Positions 8,589 through 17,357 of a stretch of 64,000 nucleotides of DNA are shown here, piece by piece; within the stretch, counting starts at the first letter, position 1, and each line of letters starts with the position of its first letter. This DNA is from Marinobacterium arenosum. GTDB taxonomy: Bacteria > Pseudomonadota > Gammaproteobacteria > Pseudomonadales > Balneatricaceae. Location: the NCBI RefSeq assembly GCF_019795155.1, contig NZ_JAILYN010000011.1:1-64000 (forward strand). The letters are read 5' to 3'. A program made the translations under genes and the position numbers. The notes below the pieces were generated by a model that saw only the letters and a list, made by a program, of their open reading frames with translations, searched no databases and was not told where the DNA came from.

Positions 8589-9971
8589 TCAGCGCAGCTG
8601 GCGTACCTTGAACTGGCGCCCTTTGATCTTGCCGTTGCGCAGCTTGGCCAGCGCCTTGCGTACCGCGCTGCGGCGTACCGCGACATAGGCGTGGAATTCG
8701 AAGATATCGATCTTGCCGACATCGGCGCCGGCGATGCCGTCCTGGCCGGTCAGTGCTCCGAGGATATCGCCGGGCCGTACCTTGTTCTTGCGACCGCCGT
8801 CGATCGCCAGGGTGGCCATCGACGGCGTCGGCAGCAGCTCGGGAAGCTCCGGCAGGGTAGCGGCATCGGCCCAGCTGACTTCGGCCTGCTGGTACTCTTC
8901 GATGGCGTTGACCTTGTAGGCCTCCTTCGGGGTCACCAGGCTCAGCGCCAGACCCTTCTGGCCGGCGCGGCCGGTACGGCCGATCCGGTGCACGTGCACC
9001 TCGGGGTCGCGCGACAGCTCATAGTTGATCACCGCCTGCAGGTCCTTGATATCCAGCCCGCGGGCCGCCACGTCGGTGGCCACCAGGATTGAGCAGCTCT
9101 TGTTGGCGAAGCGCACCAGCACCTGGTCGCGGATCTTCTGTTCCAGGTCGCCGTGCAGTGCCTGGGCATAGAAGCCGAGCTGGCTCAGGTAATCCGCCAC
9201 CTCCTGGCAGGCTTTCTTGGTATTGCAGAACACCACTGCGGATTCCGGTTGGTGGTGGGCCAGCAGCCCGGCCAGCACCTGATTGCGCTGGTCCCGCTCG
9301 ATCTCGTAGAACTGCTGCTCGATATGGCTGTGGCTGTGGATAGACTCGACGGTCACCTCCACCGGATCGGTCTGGAACTCGGCGCTGAGCTCGGAGATGC
9401 TGTCCGGGTAGGTGGCCGAGAACAGCAGCGTCTGGTGCGGTCCTGGAATATAGCTGACCACATTGCGCATCGCATCGGCGAAGCCCATGTCCAGCATCCG
9501 GTCCGCCTCGTCCAGCACCAGGGTGTTCAGATCGTCCAGGTGCAGGGTGCCCTTGCGCAGATGCTCCTGTACCCGGCCCGGCGTGCCGACCACGATATGG
9601 GCGCCGTGCTCCAGCGAGCCGATCTGCGGCCCGAACGGCATGCCGCCGCACAGGGTCAGCACCTTGATGTTCTGAGTGAAACGGGCCAGCCGGCGCAGTT
9701 CCTTGGCAACCTGGTCGGCCAGTTCCCGGGTCGGACAGAGCACCAGTGATTGCACCCGGTAGCGCTGTACTTCCAGTCGGCTGAGCAGGCCGAGCCCGAA
9801 GGCGACGGTCTTGCCGCTGCCGGTCTTGGCCTTGGCGATCACATCGCTGCCCTCCAGCATCGACGGCAGGCTCTGCGCCTGGATCGGCGTCATCTGCTCG
9901 AAACCGAGCGTATGGAGGTTTTTCAACATTGCCGGACTCAGCGGCAGCGAAGCGAAATCAGCTGTGCTCAC
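8589..9971 (-). CDS. dbpA: ATP-dependent RNA helicase DbpA
   Basis: A DEAD-box helicase of 460 residues. The Q motif surrounds GFEQMTPIQAQ at about 23-33, Walker A is AKTGSGKT at 48-55, DEAD lies in LVLDEADRML, SAT in LLFSATYP, and HRIGRTGRAG near 335. The C-terminal ~80 residues match the DbpA RNA-binding domain, which binds hairpin 92 of 23S rRNA. The role is a late step in 50S subunit assembly. It has its own transcription unit and a normal length. Confidence 0.95.
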   Translation of the reverse strand: MSTADFASLPLSPAMLKNLHTLGFEQMTPIQAQSLPSMLEGSDVIAKAKTGSGKTVAFGLGLLSRLEVQRYRVQSLVLCPTRELADQVAKELRRLARFTQNIKVLTLCGGMPFGPQIGSLEHGAHIVVGTPGRVQEHLRKGTLHLDDLNTLVLDEADRMLDMGFADAMRNVVSYIPGPHQTLLFSATYPDSISELSAEFQTDPVEVTVESIHSHSHIEQQFYEIERDQRNQVLAGLLAHHQPESAVVFCNTKKACQEVADYLSQLGFYAQALHGDLEQKIRDQVLVRFANKSCSILVATDVAARGLDIKDLQAVINYELSRDPEVHVHRIGRTGRAGQKGLALSLVTPKEAYKVNAIEEYQQAEVSWADAATLPELPELLPTPSMATLAIDGGRKNKVRPGDILGALTGQDGIAGADVGKIDIFEFHAYVAVRRSAVRKALAKLRNGKIKGRQFKVRQLR

Positions 9972-10103
9972 AGGGGGACCAAATCAGTAGAGGGTGAAAA
10001 AGAGATGCGAAATCGAAGGCGACAATAGTAGCAGATTTAGCGCGGCAAGTTAGACGCACCCGCTATGAAGTTGTGTTACTGGTTTCTGTTAACTGGCAAC
10101 TGT

Positions 10104-10517
10104 TCAATAATCAACCTTGCGTCGCAATGCCTTGTTGCGGCCGTGCTTGGTTTTGCTATCCATCCTGCGCTTTTGGGAACCGCGGGTCGGCTTGGTGGCC
10201 TTGCGCGCCTTCTGCACCACCATCGCACTACGGATCAATTCGGCCAGTCGCTGCAGCGCATCCTCGCGATTTTTCTCCTGGGTGCGGAAACGCTGGCCCT
10301 TGATGATGATCACCCCGTCGCTGCTGATGCGGTGGTCGCGCATTGCCAGCAAGCGCTCCTTGTAGATTGCCGGCAGAGACGAGGCATTGATATCGAACCG
10401 CAGGTGGACCGCGCTGGAGACCTTGTTGACGTTCTGGCCGCCGCTGCCCTGGGCACGGATATGACTCAGCTCGATCTCCTGATCGGGAATACTGACGCTA
10501 TTGGAGATCGATAACAT
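10104..10517 (-). CDS. arfB: Alternative ribosome-rescue factor B (peptidyl-tRNA hydrolase)
   Basis: A 137-residue protein with the release-factor GGQ motif at 26-28 (GSGGQNVNK) and a basic C-terminal tail rich in Lys and Arg. This tail enters the empty mRNA channel of stalled ribosomes in ArfB/YaeJ. It hydrolyses peptidyl-tRNA on non-stop complexes. It lacks the codon-recognition domains of RF1/RF2, as expected for the family. Confidence 0.95.
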   Translation of the reverse strand: MLSISNSVSIPDQEIELSHIRAQGSGGQNVNKVSSAVHLRFDINASSLPAIYKERLLAMRDHRISSDGVIIIKGQRFRTQEKNREDALQRLAELIRSAMVVQKARKATKPTRGSQKRRMDSKTKHGRNKALRRKVDY

Positions 10518-10601
10518 GAGGGGAACTTCCGACTACTGTCCAGCGGGGATGCTGGATTTTCCGCTCATTATAGCTTGTCCGGCTCGGTTGATCAGTGCCC
10601 G

Positions 10602-10838
10602 TTAACGGGAGACTTTGCTGTTTGGCTGGGAGAAGTCGAACAACTGCTTGACCGGCACCTCGAGCACATCGGCCAGCTTTTCCAGGGTATCGAACTTGGG
10701 GCCGAAGATGCCGCGTTCGATGTTGCTGATCGATTCGGTGGTCAGTCCGGTCAGGCCCGCCAACCCTTCCTGGGTGATGCCGTGACGCTTGCGAAGTTGT
10801 TTAAGTTGTTGACCGAATTGGACTTTCAGGGTGCTCAT
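10602..10838 (-). CDS. Small XRE-family helix-turn-helix regulator
   Basis: A 78-residue protein that is almost entirely one HTH-XRE domain: GITQEGLAGLTGLTTESISNIERG is the usual helix-turn-helix and recognition helix region. No ligand-binding or toxin partner domain is present, and neither neighbour is a toxin. A short AT-rich upstream region (11000-11100) could hold its operator. The target genes are unknown. Confidence 0.85.
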   Translation of the reverse strand: MSTLKVQFGQQLKQLRKRHGITQEGLAGLTGLTTESISNIERGIFGPKFDTLEKLADVLEVPVKQLFDFSQPNSKVSR

Positions 10839-11365
10839 TTCACTTCCATCCTTAGCGTGAGTGCAGGATATTGAACCCGATCTTTATTGGTAATGAAGTA
10901 TGGCTTCGAATTTCCGCTGCCGCCAACGCCGCAATTACCGGAGCCTCCCGGATGCGTTTCAATAGCTGTGCCGATCGGTGATTCGGGTTTTGGTGATCTT
11001 TTTTGTTATTGGATAATGCTAACAGCAAGTGGTTATTGAATGATCTTTATGACGGTTCGTCAATAACGATTTTTCTATGATTTTTGTCAATATTCGGAAC
11101 ACTGCGTTGGCGATTAGTTCCTAGCCTGATTGTGATGGCGGAACGAATGGGGGGGGGCTGCTAAACAAGTTCTTCGTGGGGTAGCGGGAATCATCTACAT
11201 CAGGTAAACAAGCGCCGCGTGGGCACAAAAAACGTGCCCAACCTACAAGGTTGAACCTGACCGGCCAGAACGCCTCCTACAACGGGCCATCCTGTAGGAG
11301 GGGATTTATCCGCGACCAACAGAAGTTTGCCCTATTGCAGCGGTCTGGCAATCGCGTTGGCCGGA
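10839..11365. other. Intergenic region with several short dispersed repeats
   Basis: No gene was found. The stretch near 10990-11095 is AT-rich and probably holds the XRE promoter. At 11184-11224 lies a 40-base sequence that recurs upstream of the TonB receptor at 40172-40212. At 11214-11246 is a palindrome (GTGGGCAC ... GTGCCCA) related to elements at 30896 and 43701. At 11272-11312 is a GTAGGAGG-type palindrome. Confidence 0.65.
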
Positions 11366-12424
11366 TCAGTAGCTATAGGAAAGCGACAGCGAGCCGAAGG
11401 CGTGCCGCTTGGCCTGGCCGTGAAACTCCCGGCTGCGGTGGACCCGGGCGAAGCTGAGCTTCCAGCCACGGTAGAGCAGTGCCACACCGGTGGCCGCCTC
11501 GCCGACCAGCGAATGTTTGTTGACCGAATGGCTGTCTTCGAAGGTATTGCCGTCCAGGAAGATATCGCGCAGCACCCAGCGGCCGTCCATGGATACAAAG
11601 GCGTGTAGGCCCAGGTTGTTGTCGCGGCGGCTGGCCCGGTAGCGATCGTCCTGCAGGCCGGGTGCGCTGTTGTCGCCGCCGGTACGCAATGCGGAAGTAC
11701 CGAAATCCTGTGGTAACCGCCAACCGAGCCGCCATTCTGCACCGCCGTTGACGAAAGTGGCGATGTTGCCCAGGCTGACGCCGGCGTGGCCGATCAGGTC
11801 GCTGCCGAGCACCCCGCCCAGCCGTGCGTTCCACAGCCGGCGCTTATGTTCGTACAGCAACTGGATGCCCGGTTCGTTCTCCAGTTGGTTGTCCCAGCCG
11901 TTGAACTTGTCGAAGCCGCGCAGCGAATGGATCCAGTCCTGGGCCTGTTCGCCCATTGCCGCCGGGCCGACGATGCCGAGATTAAGTGCCAGGGTATTGA
12001 GCCGGTTGCCGGTACGGGCATGGTAGGCGATGCCGCCATACAGCCAGCCGGCATAGGGGCGGTCGTTCGGGTCCACGTCGTAGCGCTCGATATCTTCCGG
12101 GGTGTAGATCTGCTGTCCGAGCGTCAGTACCAGGTTGCGCTGGACATTGGCATCGACCGGGTCGTCGGGGTCGGCGAGCAGCAGCCAGTCGTTGAGCCGG
12201 TTCAGCCAACCGGGCAGCTGCGGGTCGTCAAGGTAGCTGTCGATATTGGGCGATACCCAGGAGACGCGGATGCCGTTGGTGTAGTTCTGGTCGGTCTCGG
12301 CGAACAGGTCGTTTTCAAAATAAAGGTTGGCGGTCCAGGGCGCCGGCTCGGCCGGGCTGGTGCTGGCCGCTGAGACGGCAGGCAATATCAGCAGTGTGAT
12401 CAGACCTGGCGCCAGCCGTATCAT
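11366..12424 (-). CDS. LpxR-like lipid A deacylase family outer-membrane protein (DUF2219)
   Basis: A 352-residue predicted beta-barrel with a cleavable signal (hydrophobic stretch 5-19). The N-terminal ENDLFAETDQNYTNGIRVSW segment is the LpxR family signature, and the protein ends in an aromatic residue (SYSY), as outer-membrane barrels do. LpxR removes the 3'-linked acyloxyacyl chain of lipid A; that this copy is catalytic is inferred. The start at 12424 overlaps the dsbB stop (TGATG), so the longer frame from 12556 is rejected. It forms an operon with dsbB. Confidence 0.85.
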   Translation of the reverse strand: MIRLAPGLITLLILPAVSAASTSPAEPAPWTANLYFENDLFAETDQNYTNGIRVSWVSPNIDSYLDDPQLPGWLNRLNDWLLLADPDDPVDANVQRNLVLTLGQQIYTPEDIERYDVDPNDRPYAGWLYGGIAYHARTGNRLNTLALNLGIVGPAAMGEQAQDWIHSLRGFDKFNGWDNQLENEPGIQLLYEHKRRLWNARLGGVLGSDLIGHAGVSLGNIATFVNGGAEWRLGWRLPQDFGTSALRTGGDNSAPGLQDDRYRASRRDNNLGLHAFVSMDGRWVLRDIFLDGNTFEDSHSVNKHSLVGEAATGVALLYRGWKLSFARVHRSREFHGQAKRHAFGSLSLSYSY

Positions 12425-12957
12425 CAGCTGAAGATCGAGCGGTTGACCGCCCTCTTGCGCAGCTGCTTCCAGACCAGCAACAGCAGTAGGGCGAAGATAA
12501 TAACCGCCTGTTGCGGCAGGCTCAGACCAAGCAGTGGCGGCGTGTTGATGGCGCACTCACTGCCGCTGTGCAGCAGTGTTTGCAGCGGATCGGCAAACGG
12601 CAACTGTTCGAGCAGTGGTTCCAGGCCGCTGATGCAGCGGGTGGCCAGCGGGTCCGGCTGCTGCTGCAGCCAGAGGTAGCGTGCCAGGCCAGCCAGGCCG
12701 GTCAGGCTTAGCAGCAGGTTGATCAGGCCGTAGAAGCGCTGGCCGGCGGTGCCGGGGTTGTGCAGAAAAGCCAGCAGAAAGACGCCGGCCATGCTCAGCA
12801 GCAGCAACCGGGTCAGCATACAGAGCGGGCAGTCGAGGGGGGTGGTGGGGGACTGCAGGTAGAGAGTGGCGGCACCGACGGCGCCCCCGCTTATCAGCAG
12901 GCCTAAAAGATTGATCCGTCGATAGTTGAGCATTTGGTGGTTGTTATTCTGGCTCAA
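12424..12957 (-). CDS. dsbB: Disulfide bond formation protein B
   Basis: A 177-residue inner-membrane protein with four hydrophobic segments. The periplasmic cysteine pairs are Cys43/Cys46 (CPLC) and Cys108/Cys135, the standard DsbB arrangement. It reoxidises DsbA and passes electrons to quinone. No dsbA is adjacent; coupling to an LpxR-like gene suggests a link to envelope function. Confidence 0.9.
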   Translation of the reverse strand: MSQNNNHQMLNYRRINLLGLLISGGAVGAATLYLQSPTTPLDCPLCMLTRLLLLSMAGVFLLAFLHNPGTAGQRFYGLINLLLSLTGLAGLARYLWLQQQPDPLATRCISGLEPLLEQLPFADPLQTLLHSGSECAINTPPLLGLSLPQQAVIIFALLLLLVWKQLRKRAVNRSIFS

Positions 12958-12983
12958 GGTCGGTCCCTACATCTCAGAGCGCG

Positions 12984-13319
12984 TTATTTTTTTATCCACC
13001 GTCCATCGGAGCCGCGGATGAACTGACCGCTGGGCGCCCGTTGTTGCAACCGTTGGCCGATCCGCAGCTCCATCACACCGAGATCGACGCCGGCGTTGGC
13101 GGCTTTATCGCTATAGGCGGCGCGGCGTTTGCGGTTGATCTCCTCGACCAGCGCCCGTACCTCGCTGTTCGGTCGGCTGTCGACGATGCCGAGGTAGCCG
13201 TCGCTCTGCTCGCCGACCAGGCCGCGGGCCTTGGCGTCATCCAGCGAAAGTGCCCAGCCCGGCAGGCTGACCAGGAGCAGGGCGAGCATCATCAGCAGTG
13301 GCTTGAGCGGATTTTTCAT
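12984..13319 (-). CDS. ydbL: YdbL-like periplasmic protein (DUF1318)
   Basis: A 111-residue exported protein. The signal peptide runs over residues 1-23 (ending GWA). The mature part contains the DUF1318 features: GLVGEQSDGYLG, then a VRALVEEINRKRRAAY segment, then a short tail. It is last in a ydbH-ynbE-ydbL set, as in E. coli, where YdbL modulates the YdbH-YnbE bridge. Confidence 0.88.
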   Translation of the reverse strand: MKNPLKPLLMMLALLLVSLPGWALSLDDAKARGLVGEQSDGYLGIVDSRPNSEVRALVEEINRKRRAAYSDKAANAGVDLGVMELRIGQRLQQRAPSGQFIRGSDGRWIKK

Positions 13320-13329
13320 GGTCGGGTCC

Positions 13330-13533
13330 CTAGAACAGATCGCTGTTTTCGTCGAACAGTGTGTCGATCTCTTTATCGACTTTCACCAGGATCTCGTGGC
13401 GGATCTTGACGTTCATATTGATCGTGATCGGCTCGTTCGGCATGGTGACCTGCACCTTCGGAGAGCAGGCCGCCAAACTGGCCGAACAGCCGAGCACGAT
13501 CAACAGGCTAATCAGTATGCGTGGCTTGACCAT
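13330..13533 (-). CDS. ynbE: YnbE-like lipoprotein
   Basis: A 67-residue lipoprotein. The lipobox is LAAC, about residue 22. The mature protein is a short beta-strand-rich chain (VQVTMPNEPITINMNVKI) followed by a VDKEIDTLF helix, typical of YnbE. The ATG at 13533 follows GGGAGAG; the longer frame from 13554 is not favoured. In E. coli YnbE multimerises at the outer membrane and docks the C-terminus of YdbH. Confidence 0.88.
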   Translation of the reverse strand: MVKPRILISLLIVLGCSASLAACSPKVQVTMPNEPITINMNVKIRHEILVKVDKEIDTLFDENSDLF

Positions 13534-13560
13534 CGCAGGCTCTCCCTTGGTCACTTGACC

Positions 13561-15879
13561 TTAACGGTAACGCTTCTCGATCGATTTCGTCAATCGATCG
13601 GTAATTTGCAGGGTTTTGATCAGCTGGGGCAGGTTTTCTTCAATATTGAGATTGAAATTGACCGGCTGCCCCGCATTCCAATCCGGGTTATGACCGCTTA
13701 GACGGGTATTGAGCAGGGTCGTTCCATCCGGTTGGTAATTGATGCCGACTTCCAGTTGTTGATATTGAAAGTTTTCCAGCGCCTGCAGTGCCAGGCCCAG
13801 GCTCGGCTGGCTGGCGGCCAGTGCGGCGACCCGCTGGTCTGGCTGAAAACGGATCCAGCCGCCGGGGGGATGGCTGCGGATCTGGCCGTCACTGACGCGG
13901 AATTTGCCCTGCTGGTAGTCGATCGGCACCGTGCCGGACAGTACCCCCTGGCCTGTGAGACCGGGCTGTTGCTCCAGGGCCAGCAAGCCCGCCAGTTGCA
14001 GTTGGTCCAGCGTCAGGGTGCTGTGGAAGCTGTCGTCGCGGCGAGTGTAGTTCAACGCCGCCAGGCTGGCCCGGCCGCCCAGCAGTTGCAGCTCGCTCGG
14101 TTGCAGCTCCAGCTGCCAGTTGCCGCTGGGTGGCCGGTAGAAACGGTAGCCGGTGCGCAGTTCTGTCAGTGGCAGACCGATATCGAGCCGGCGAGCGTTG
14201 AACCGGCCCTGGTCTATCAGGCTGCCTTTGGCCGTGAGACGGCTGCGCGATTGCCAGTGGCCCTGTTGCAATTCCATTTTGTCCCAGCGGGCCTGCAGCC
14301 GTTCGACATTCTGCCGGCTGCTGGCGTTCAAGGTGCCGGCCTGCCAGCGGGCCTGGCCGCGATGGTTCAGGGTGCCGGCCTGGATGCTCAGTTCCGCCGG
14401 CAGTGTCGGCAGGTAGTTGGCCAGCTGCTTTTCGATCCCTTTAAGGGCGCGCGGTTGTAGCTGCCAGCTGAGATCCAGTCGCTGATCGGCGGTGTGCCAG
14501 CCGGCCTTGCCATCCAGCTGCAATGCCAGGGCCGGGACTTTTAGTTGGTACTGCTGTTCGGCGTGTTCCGGGCTGGCATTGAAGTGACTGCTGAAATGCA
14601 ATTCCGGCCACTGTTTCAGTAGCGGTTTCTGGCTGGCGGCAGGGAGCAGTTGTAAACGTTCGCTGCTAAGCCGGCCATGCAGCCGCGGCTGTGTTAATTG
14701 CAGCGGTTCCGTTGCCAGCTGCCAGTCGCTGGCGGCGAGACTGATCTGGTCCAGCTTGATCGGCGGCAGTTGCAGCTGCAGCCGTGCCTCGCCAACTCTG
14801 GCCTGGTCTGGTTGGCTTAGCGGCGCCTGCAGTTCGATCGGCTGCCGGCTGGTTAGCAGCAGAGGTCCGCCCAGCTGAGAAAGAGCGGCGGATGGCGTCA
14901 GCTGCAGCTGGCTGTCTGTTGCCAGCGAGGCGCCGAACTGGCCGGCGTCGAGCGTCAGCTGACCGCTGGCGTTGAGTTTAAGCCGCTCGATTTCGGTGGC
15001 GGTCGGGCGGCCCTGTAGCTTGATCTCGAAGTGGCCGTTCGCGGTCAGTTGTTGTTGCCATTGATTCTCGGCCAGTTGCAGCCGTTCCGGCAGTTTCACC
15101 ACGCCGCTGGCCGTCAGGCTGCCGTTCAGCTCTGTGAGCGGAATGGTGTCGGTCTCCGATCGTTGCAGTGTGGCTAACCAGGGGGAGAGTTCAGCCAGGT
15201 TCAGTATCGGCGCCAGCTCCAGCTGAAAGCTGGGTGCGGTGGTTATCCGACCGTTCAATTGCAGCAGCGGCGGCTGGTCTGGACGGCGCAGCTGCCAGTG
15301 AAATTCCGATTGCCGGTTCAGGTAGAAGTCGCTCCAGCCGAGCGGCTGGTCATCGCGACTGACCAGGCTGTGGCCGATCAATTCGTCGCGGGTCAGGTCG
15401 AATGCGCCGGTGATCCGCCAGTACGGTTGCCCGGCTTGGCTGAAATGCAGGTCCAGCTGGCCAATCTGCAGCCGTTCGGCCGGTAAGCGGCCGATCAGCT
15501 CGCCGGGCAACAGCGGCAGCAGCGCCAGCTCGCCCTGTAATGGTTGGCTGCGTTCGGCGAGACTGTGCAGTTCGAGACGTGCCCGTGGGATCTGGATCTC
15601 GCTCAGGCGCCGTTCCAGCAGCAACTGCAGCGGCTGGTAGCGGATCAGGATCGGCCCGGCGTCCACCGCCAGCCGGCGCTCGTCACGTTGCCGGCTAAGT
15701 TGCAGGTGCTTGATGCGCAGTTCGTTCCAGGCCGGATGGCTGATCGAGAAGCGGGCCTGCTGGAAGCCCTGCTCGGTCAGCCAGAGTTCAACCAGCTGAC
15801 GGGCGGCGTAGGGCAGCAGGGCGTAACCGAGCGTGACCGCCAGCAGCAGGACCAGGCATCCGATCAGCAGCCGACGCAT
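13561..15879 (-). CDS. ydbH: YdbH-family intermembrane phospholipid transport protein (AsmA-like)
   Basis: A 772-residue protein. One N-terminal transmembrane helix (residues 4-24) anchors it, and a long beta-rich chain of AsmA/TamB-like repeats follows, with high Gln and Leu. The C-terminus (EENLPQLIKTLQITDRL) should contact YnbE. Such proteins form a hydrophobic groove that carries glycerophospholipids to the outer membrane and act redundantly with TamB and YhdP. The start at 15879 is inside a longer frame (15936) that would overlap the upstream gene. The complete ydbH-ynbE-ydbL order supports the call. Confidence 0.88.
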   Translation of the reverse strand: MRRLLIGCLVLLLAVTLGYALLPYAARQLVELWLTEQGFQQARFSISHPAWNELRIKHLQLSRQRDERRLAVDAGPILIRYQPLQLLLERRLSEIQIPRARLELHSLAERSQPLQGELALLPLLPGELIGRLPAERLQIGQLDLHFSQAGQPYWRITGAFDLTRDELIGHSLVSRDDQPLGWSDFYLNRQSEFHWQLRRPDQPPLLQLNGRITTAPSFQLELAPILNLAELSPWLATLQRSETDTIPLTELNGSLTASGVVKLPERLQLAENQWQQQLTANGHFEIKLQGRPTATEIERLKLNASGQLTLDAGQFGASLATDSQLQLTPSAALSQLGGPLLLTSRQPIELQAPLSQPDQARVGEARLQLQLPPIKLDQISLAASDWQLATEPLQLTQPRLHGRLSSERLQLLPAASQKPLLKQWPELHFSSHFNASPEHAEQQYQLKVPALALQLDGKAGWHTADQRLDLSWQLQPRALKGIEKQLANYLPTLPAELSIQAGTLNHRGQARWQAGTLNASSRQNVERLQARWDKMELQQGHWQSRSRLTAKGSLIDQGRFNARRLDIGLPLTELRTGYRFYRPPSGNWQLELQPSELQLLGGRASLAALNYTRRDDSFHSTLTLDQLQLAGLLALEQQPGLTGQGVLSGTVPIDYQQGKFRVSDGQIRSHPPGGWIRFQPDQRVAALAASQPSLGLALQALENFQYQQLEVGINYQPDGTTLLNTRLSGHNPDWNAGQPVNFNLNIEENLPQLIKTLQITDRLTKSIEKRYR

Positions 15880-15883
15880 CCGT

Positions 15884-16303
15884 TCAGTCCTCCCAGCCCT
15901 CCAACTCAAGGTCTTCCAGCCGCTCGATGGCGTCATTCAGATGGAAGATCAGGTTGGAGTAGCTATCGCTGTCCTGCTCCAGATCCAGCTCGCTGAGCCG
16001 ATCGGCGGTCTGCGCCAACGACTCGCCGCGGTTGTCGACGCCGTGCTCGATCAGCAGCCACATCATCAGCCCTTTGATCTCCGCCTCTCCGGCGACCTGG
16101 TTCAGGTCGTCGAGGTAGTGCTGGCGCACCTGGCGCAGCAGCGGCTGCAGGGCATCGTTCTCGTCAGTATTGAAATAGAGTTGTAGCAGATCGTCGGCGC
16201 GGCGGATCGGCCGGTCGTCGGGCTGCAGCGCCGCATCCAGCGTTGCAGCCTCGGCAAAGTAGGTCAGTTCGGGCGGATCGCCGGTACGGATCAAAAAAAA
16301 CAT
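15884..16303 (-). CDS. Hypothetical acidic protein, 139 residues
   Basis: No family was recognised. The protein is strongly acidic, predicted all-helical and cytoplasmic, with no signal or membrane segment. It contains an aspartate-rich helix pair (YFNTDENDALQPLL and ELDLEQDSDSY) and ends LELEGWED. It starts inside the stop of the methyltransferase gene (TGATG) and ends four bases before ydbH, so it is translated as part of this operon. Its tight placement suggests a real gene with an envelope- or methyltransferase-linked role, which cannot be specified. Confidence 0.75.
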   Translation of the reverse strand: MFFLIRTGDPPELTYFAEAATLDAALQPDDRPIRRADDLLQLYFNTDENDALQPLLRQVRQHYLDDLNQVAGEAEIKGLMMWLLIEHGVDNRGESLAQTADRLSELDLEQDSDSYSNLIFHLNDAIERLEDLELEGWED

Positions 16304-16944
16304 CAGCGGACCTTGCGTACCACGTTGAGGCCGTCGCGCACCGTCAGGAACACGTTCTCGACATTGTCGTCGGCGGCGATACGGCGGTTCATCTCAACCA
16401 GCACGTCGTCGATCTCCGATTCCGGCTGCAACACCTTGCCGGACCAGAGCACGTTGTCCAGCACGATCAGGCCGCCCGGGCGGGTCATCTCCAATACCTT
16501 CTCGTAGTAGTTCAGGTAGTTGCGCTTGTCGGCGTCGATAAAGCTGAAGTCCAGCTCCATATCGAGGGTTTCCAGCGTATCCAGTGCGCGGCCGAAGATC
16601 ACCTCGATCTTGTGGCCGTGCGGGCTGCGCTCGAAGAACGTCTTGGCGAACTCGATGGCACGCGGGTTGGTTTCGCAGCAGATCATCTTGCCGTCGTCCG
16701 GCATCCCCTCGGCGATCGACAGCGCCGAGTAACCGGTGAACATGCCGATCTCTAGCACGTTCTTCGGTTGGGTCAGCTTGGCCAGCATCGCCAGGGTGCG
16801 GCCCACCAGCCGGCCGGACAGTTTTTGTGGCCAGCCCATGTTCTCGTTGGTGGCGTCGATCAGCTCCTGCAGCAGTTCCGGCTCGGCGCCGGTGTTCAGG
16901 AAGGCATAATCTTCAATCGCTTCGTTAACCAGAAATTCCGCCAT
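16303..16944 (-). CDS. SAM-dependent O-methyltransferase, CCoAOMT-like
   Basis: A 213-residue class I methyltransferase of the caffeoyl-CoA/catechol O-methyltransferase family. Motif I is VLEIGMFTGYSAL, FSFIDADKRNYLNYY carries the metal-binding Asp, and GGLIVLDNVLWSGKV carries the second metal site. No membrane segment is present. The substrate is unknown. The ATG at 16944 follows GAGGTGAG; the frame open to 17076 has no support. It heads the operon that continues into ydbH. Confidence 0.88.
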   Translation of the reverse strand: MAEFLVNEAIEDYAFLNTGAEPELLQELIDATNENMGWPQKLSGRLVGRTLAMLAKLTQPKNVLEIGMFTGYSALSIAEGMPDDGKMICCETNPRAIEFAKTFFERSPHGHKIEVIFGRALDTLETLDMELDFSFIDADKRNYLNYYEKVLEMTRPGGLIVLDNVLWSGKVLQPESEIDDVLVEMNRRIAADDNVENVFLTVRDGLNVVRKVR

Positions 16945-17193
16945 GGCGTTTTCGTACTCACCTCGTTGACTGCTGTGTGCGGCGATGTTGTTTATATTCC
17001 AAGTTTTCCTGGGTCGGATTGCCGAATTGCCGGACCGCGGAGTGCCGAAACCCGGGGCACCGGACTGCCTGACCACGGACCACCGAAATAAACCGCTTGA
17101 AAGGGCGCGATCATACCATTTTTGCTGAGTTGGTGGGCTGGCTCGCCGGTCGCTGATCTTTTTCAGTGTAGCTGGCGCAGGTGGAGGAATCTG

Positions 17194-17299
17194 GATTGGA
17201 GCCCTACGGGCTCCTGGTCGGCTGAAGCCAACCCTACAATAAGGCGTTTTTGAACCTCTGTGGGCCCCTGCCCGGCCGGAGCCAACCCTACGATGCCAC
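17194..17299. repeat. GTAGGG-type palindromic repeats
   Basis: Two adjacent copies of a degenerate palindrome ending in AACCCTAC (GGCTGAAGCCAACCCTACA and CGGAGCCAACCCTACG). The same family occurs near 11272, 23285-23370, 26759-26823, 60022-60100 and 63000. It differs from the GTAGCAGC REPs but has the same GTAG foot. Confidence 0.7.
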
Positions 17300-17343
17300 C
17301 GCCGCAGGTGATTAGCGTGATATCGCGTTAATCACCTGCGGCG
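17300..17343. repeat. Perfect 15-bp inverted repeat
   Basis: CGCCGCAGGTGATTA at 17300-17314 pairs with 17329-17343 around a 14-base loop that can itself fold. It lies 14 bases past the end of the minus-strand synthase gene, so it may act as a terminator or 3' stabiliser, though no T-run follows. Confidence 0.75.
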
Positions 17344-17357
17344 ATTTCACAAAAAAC

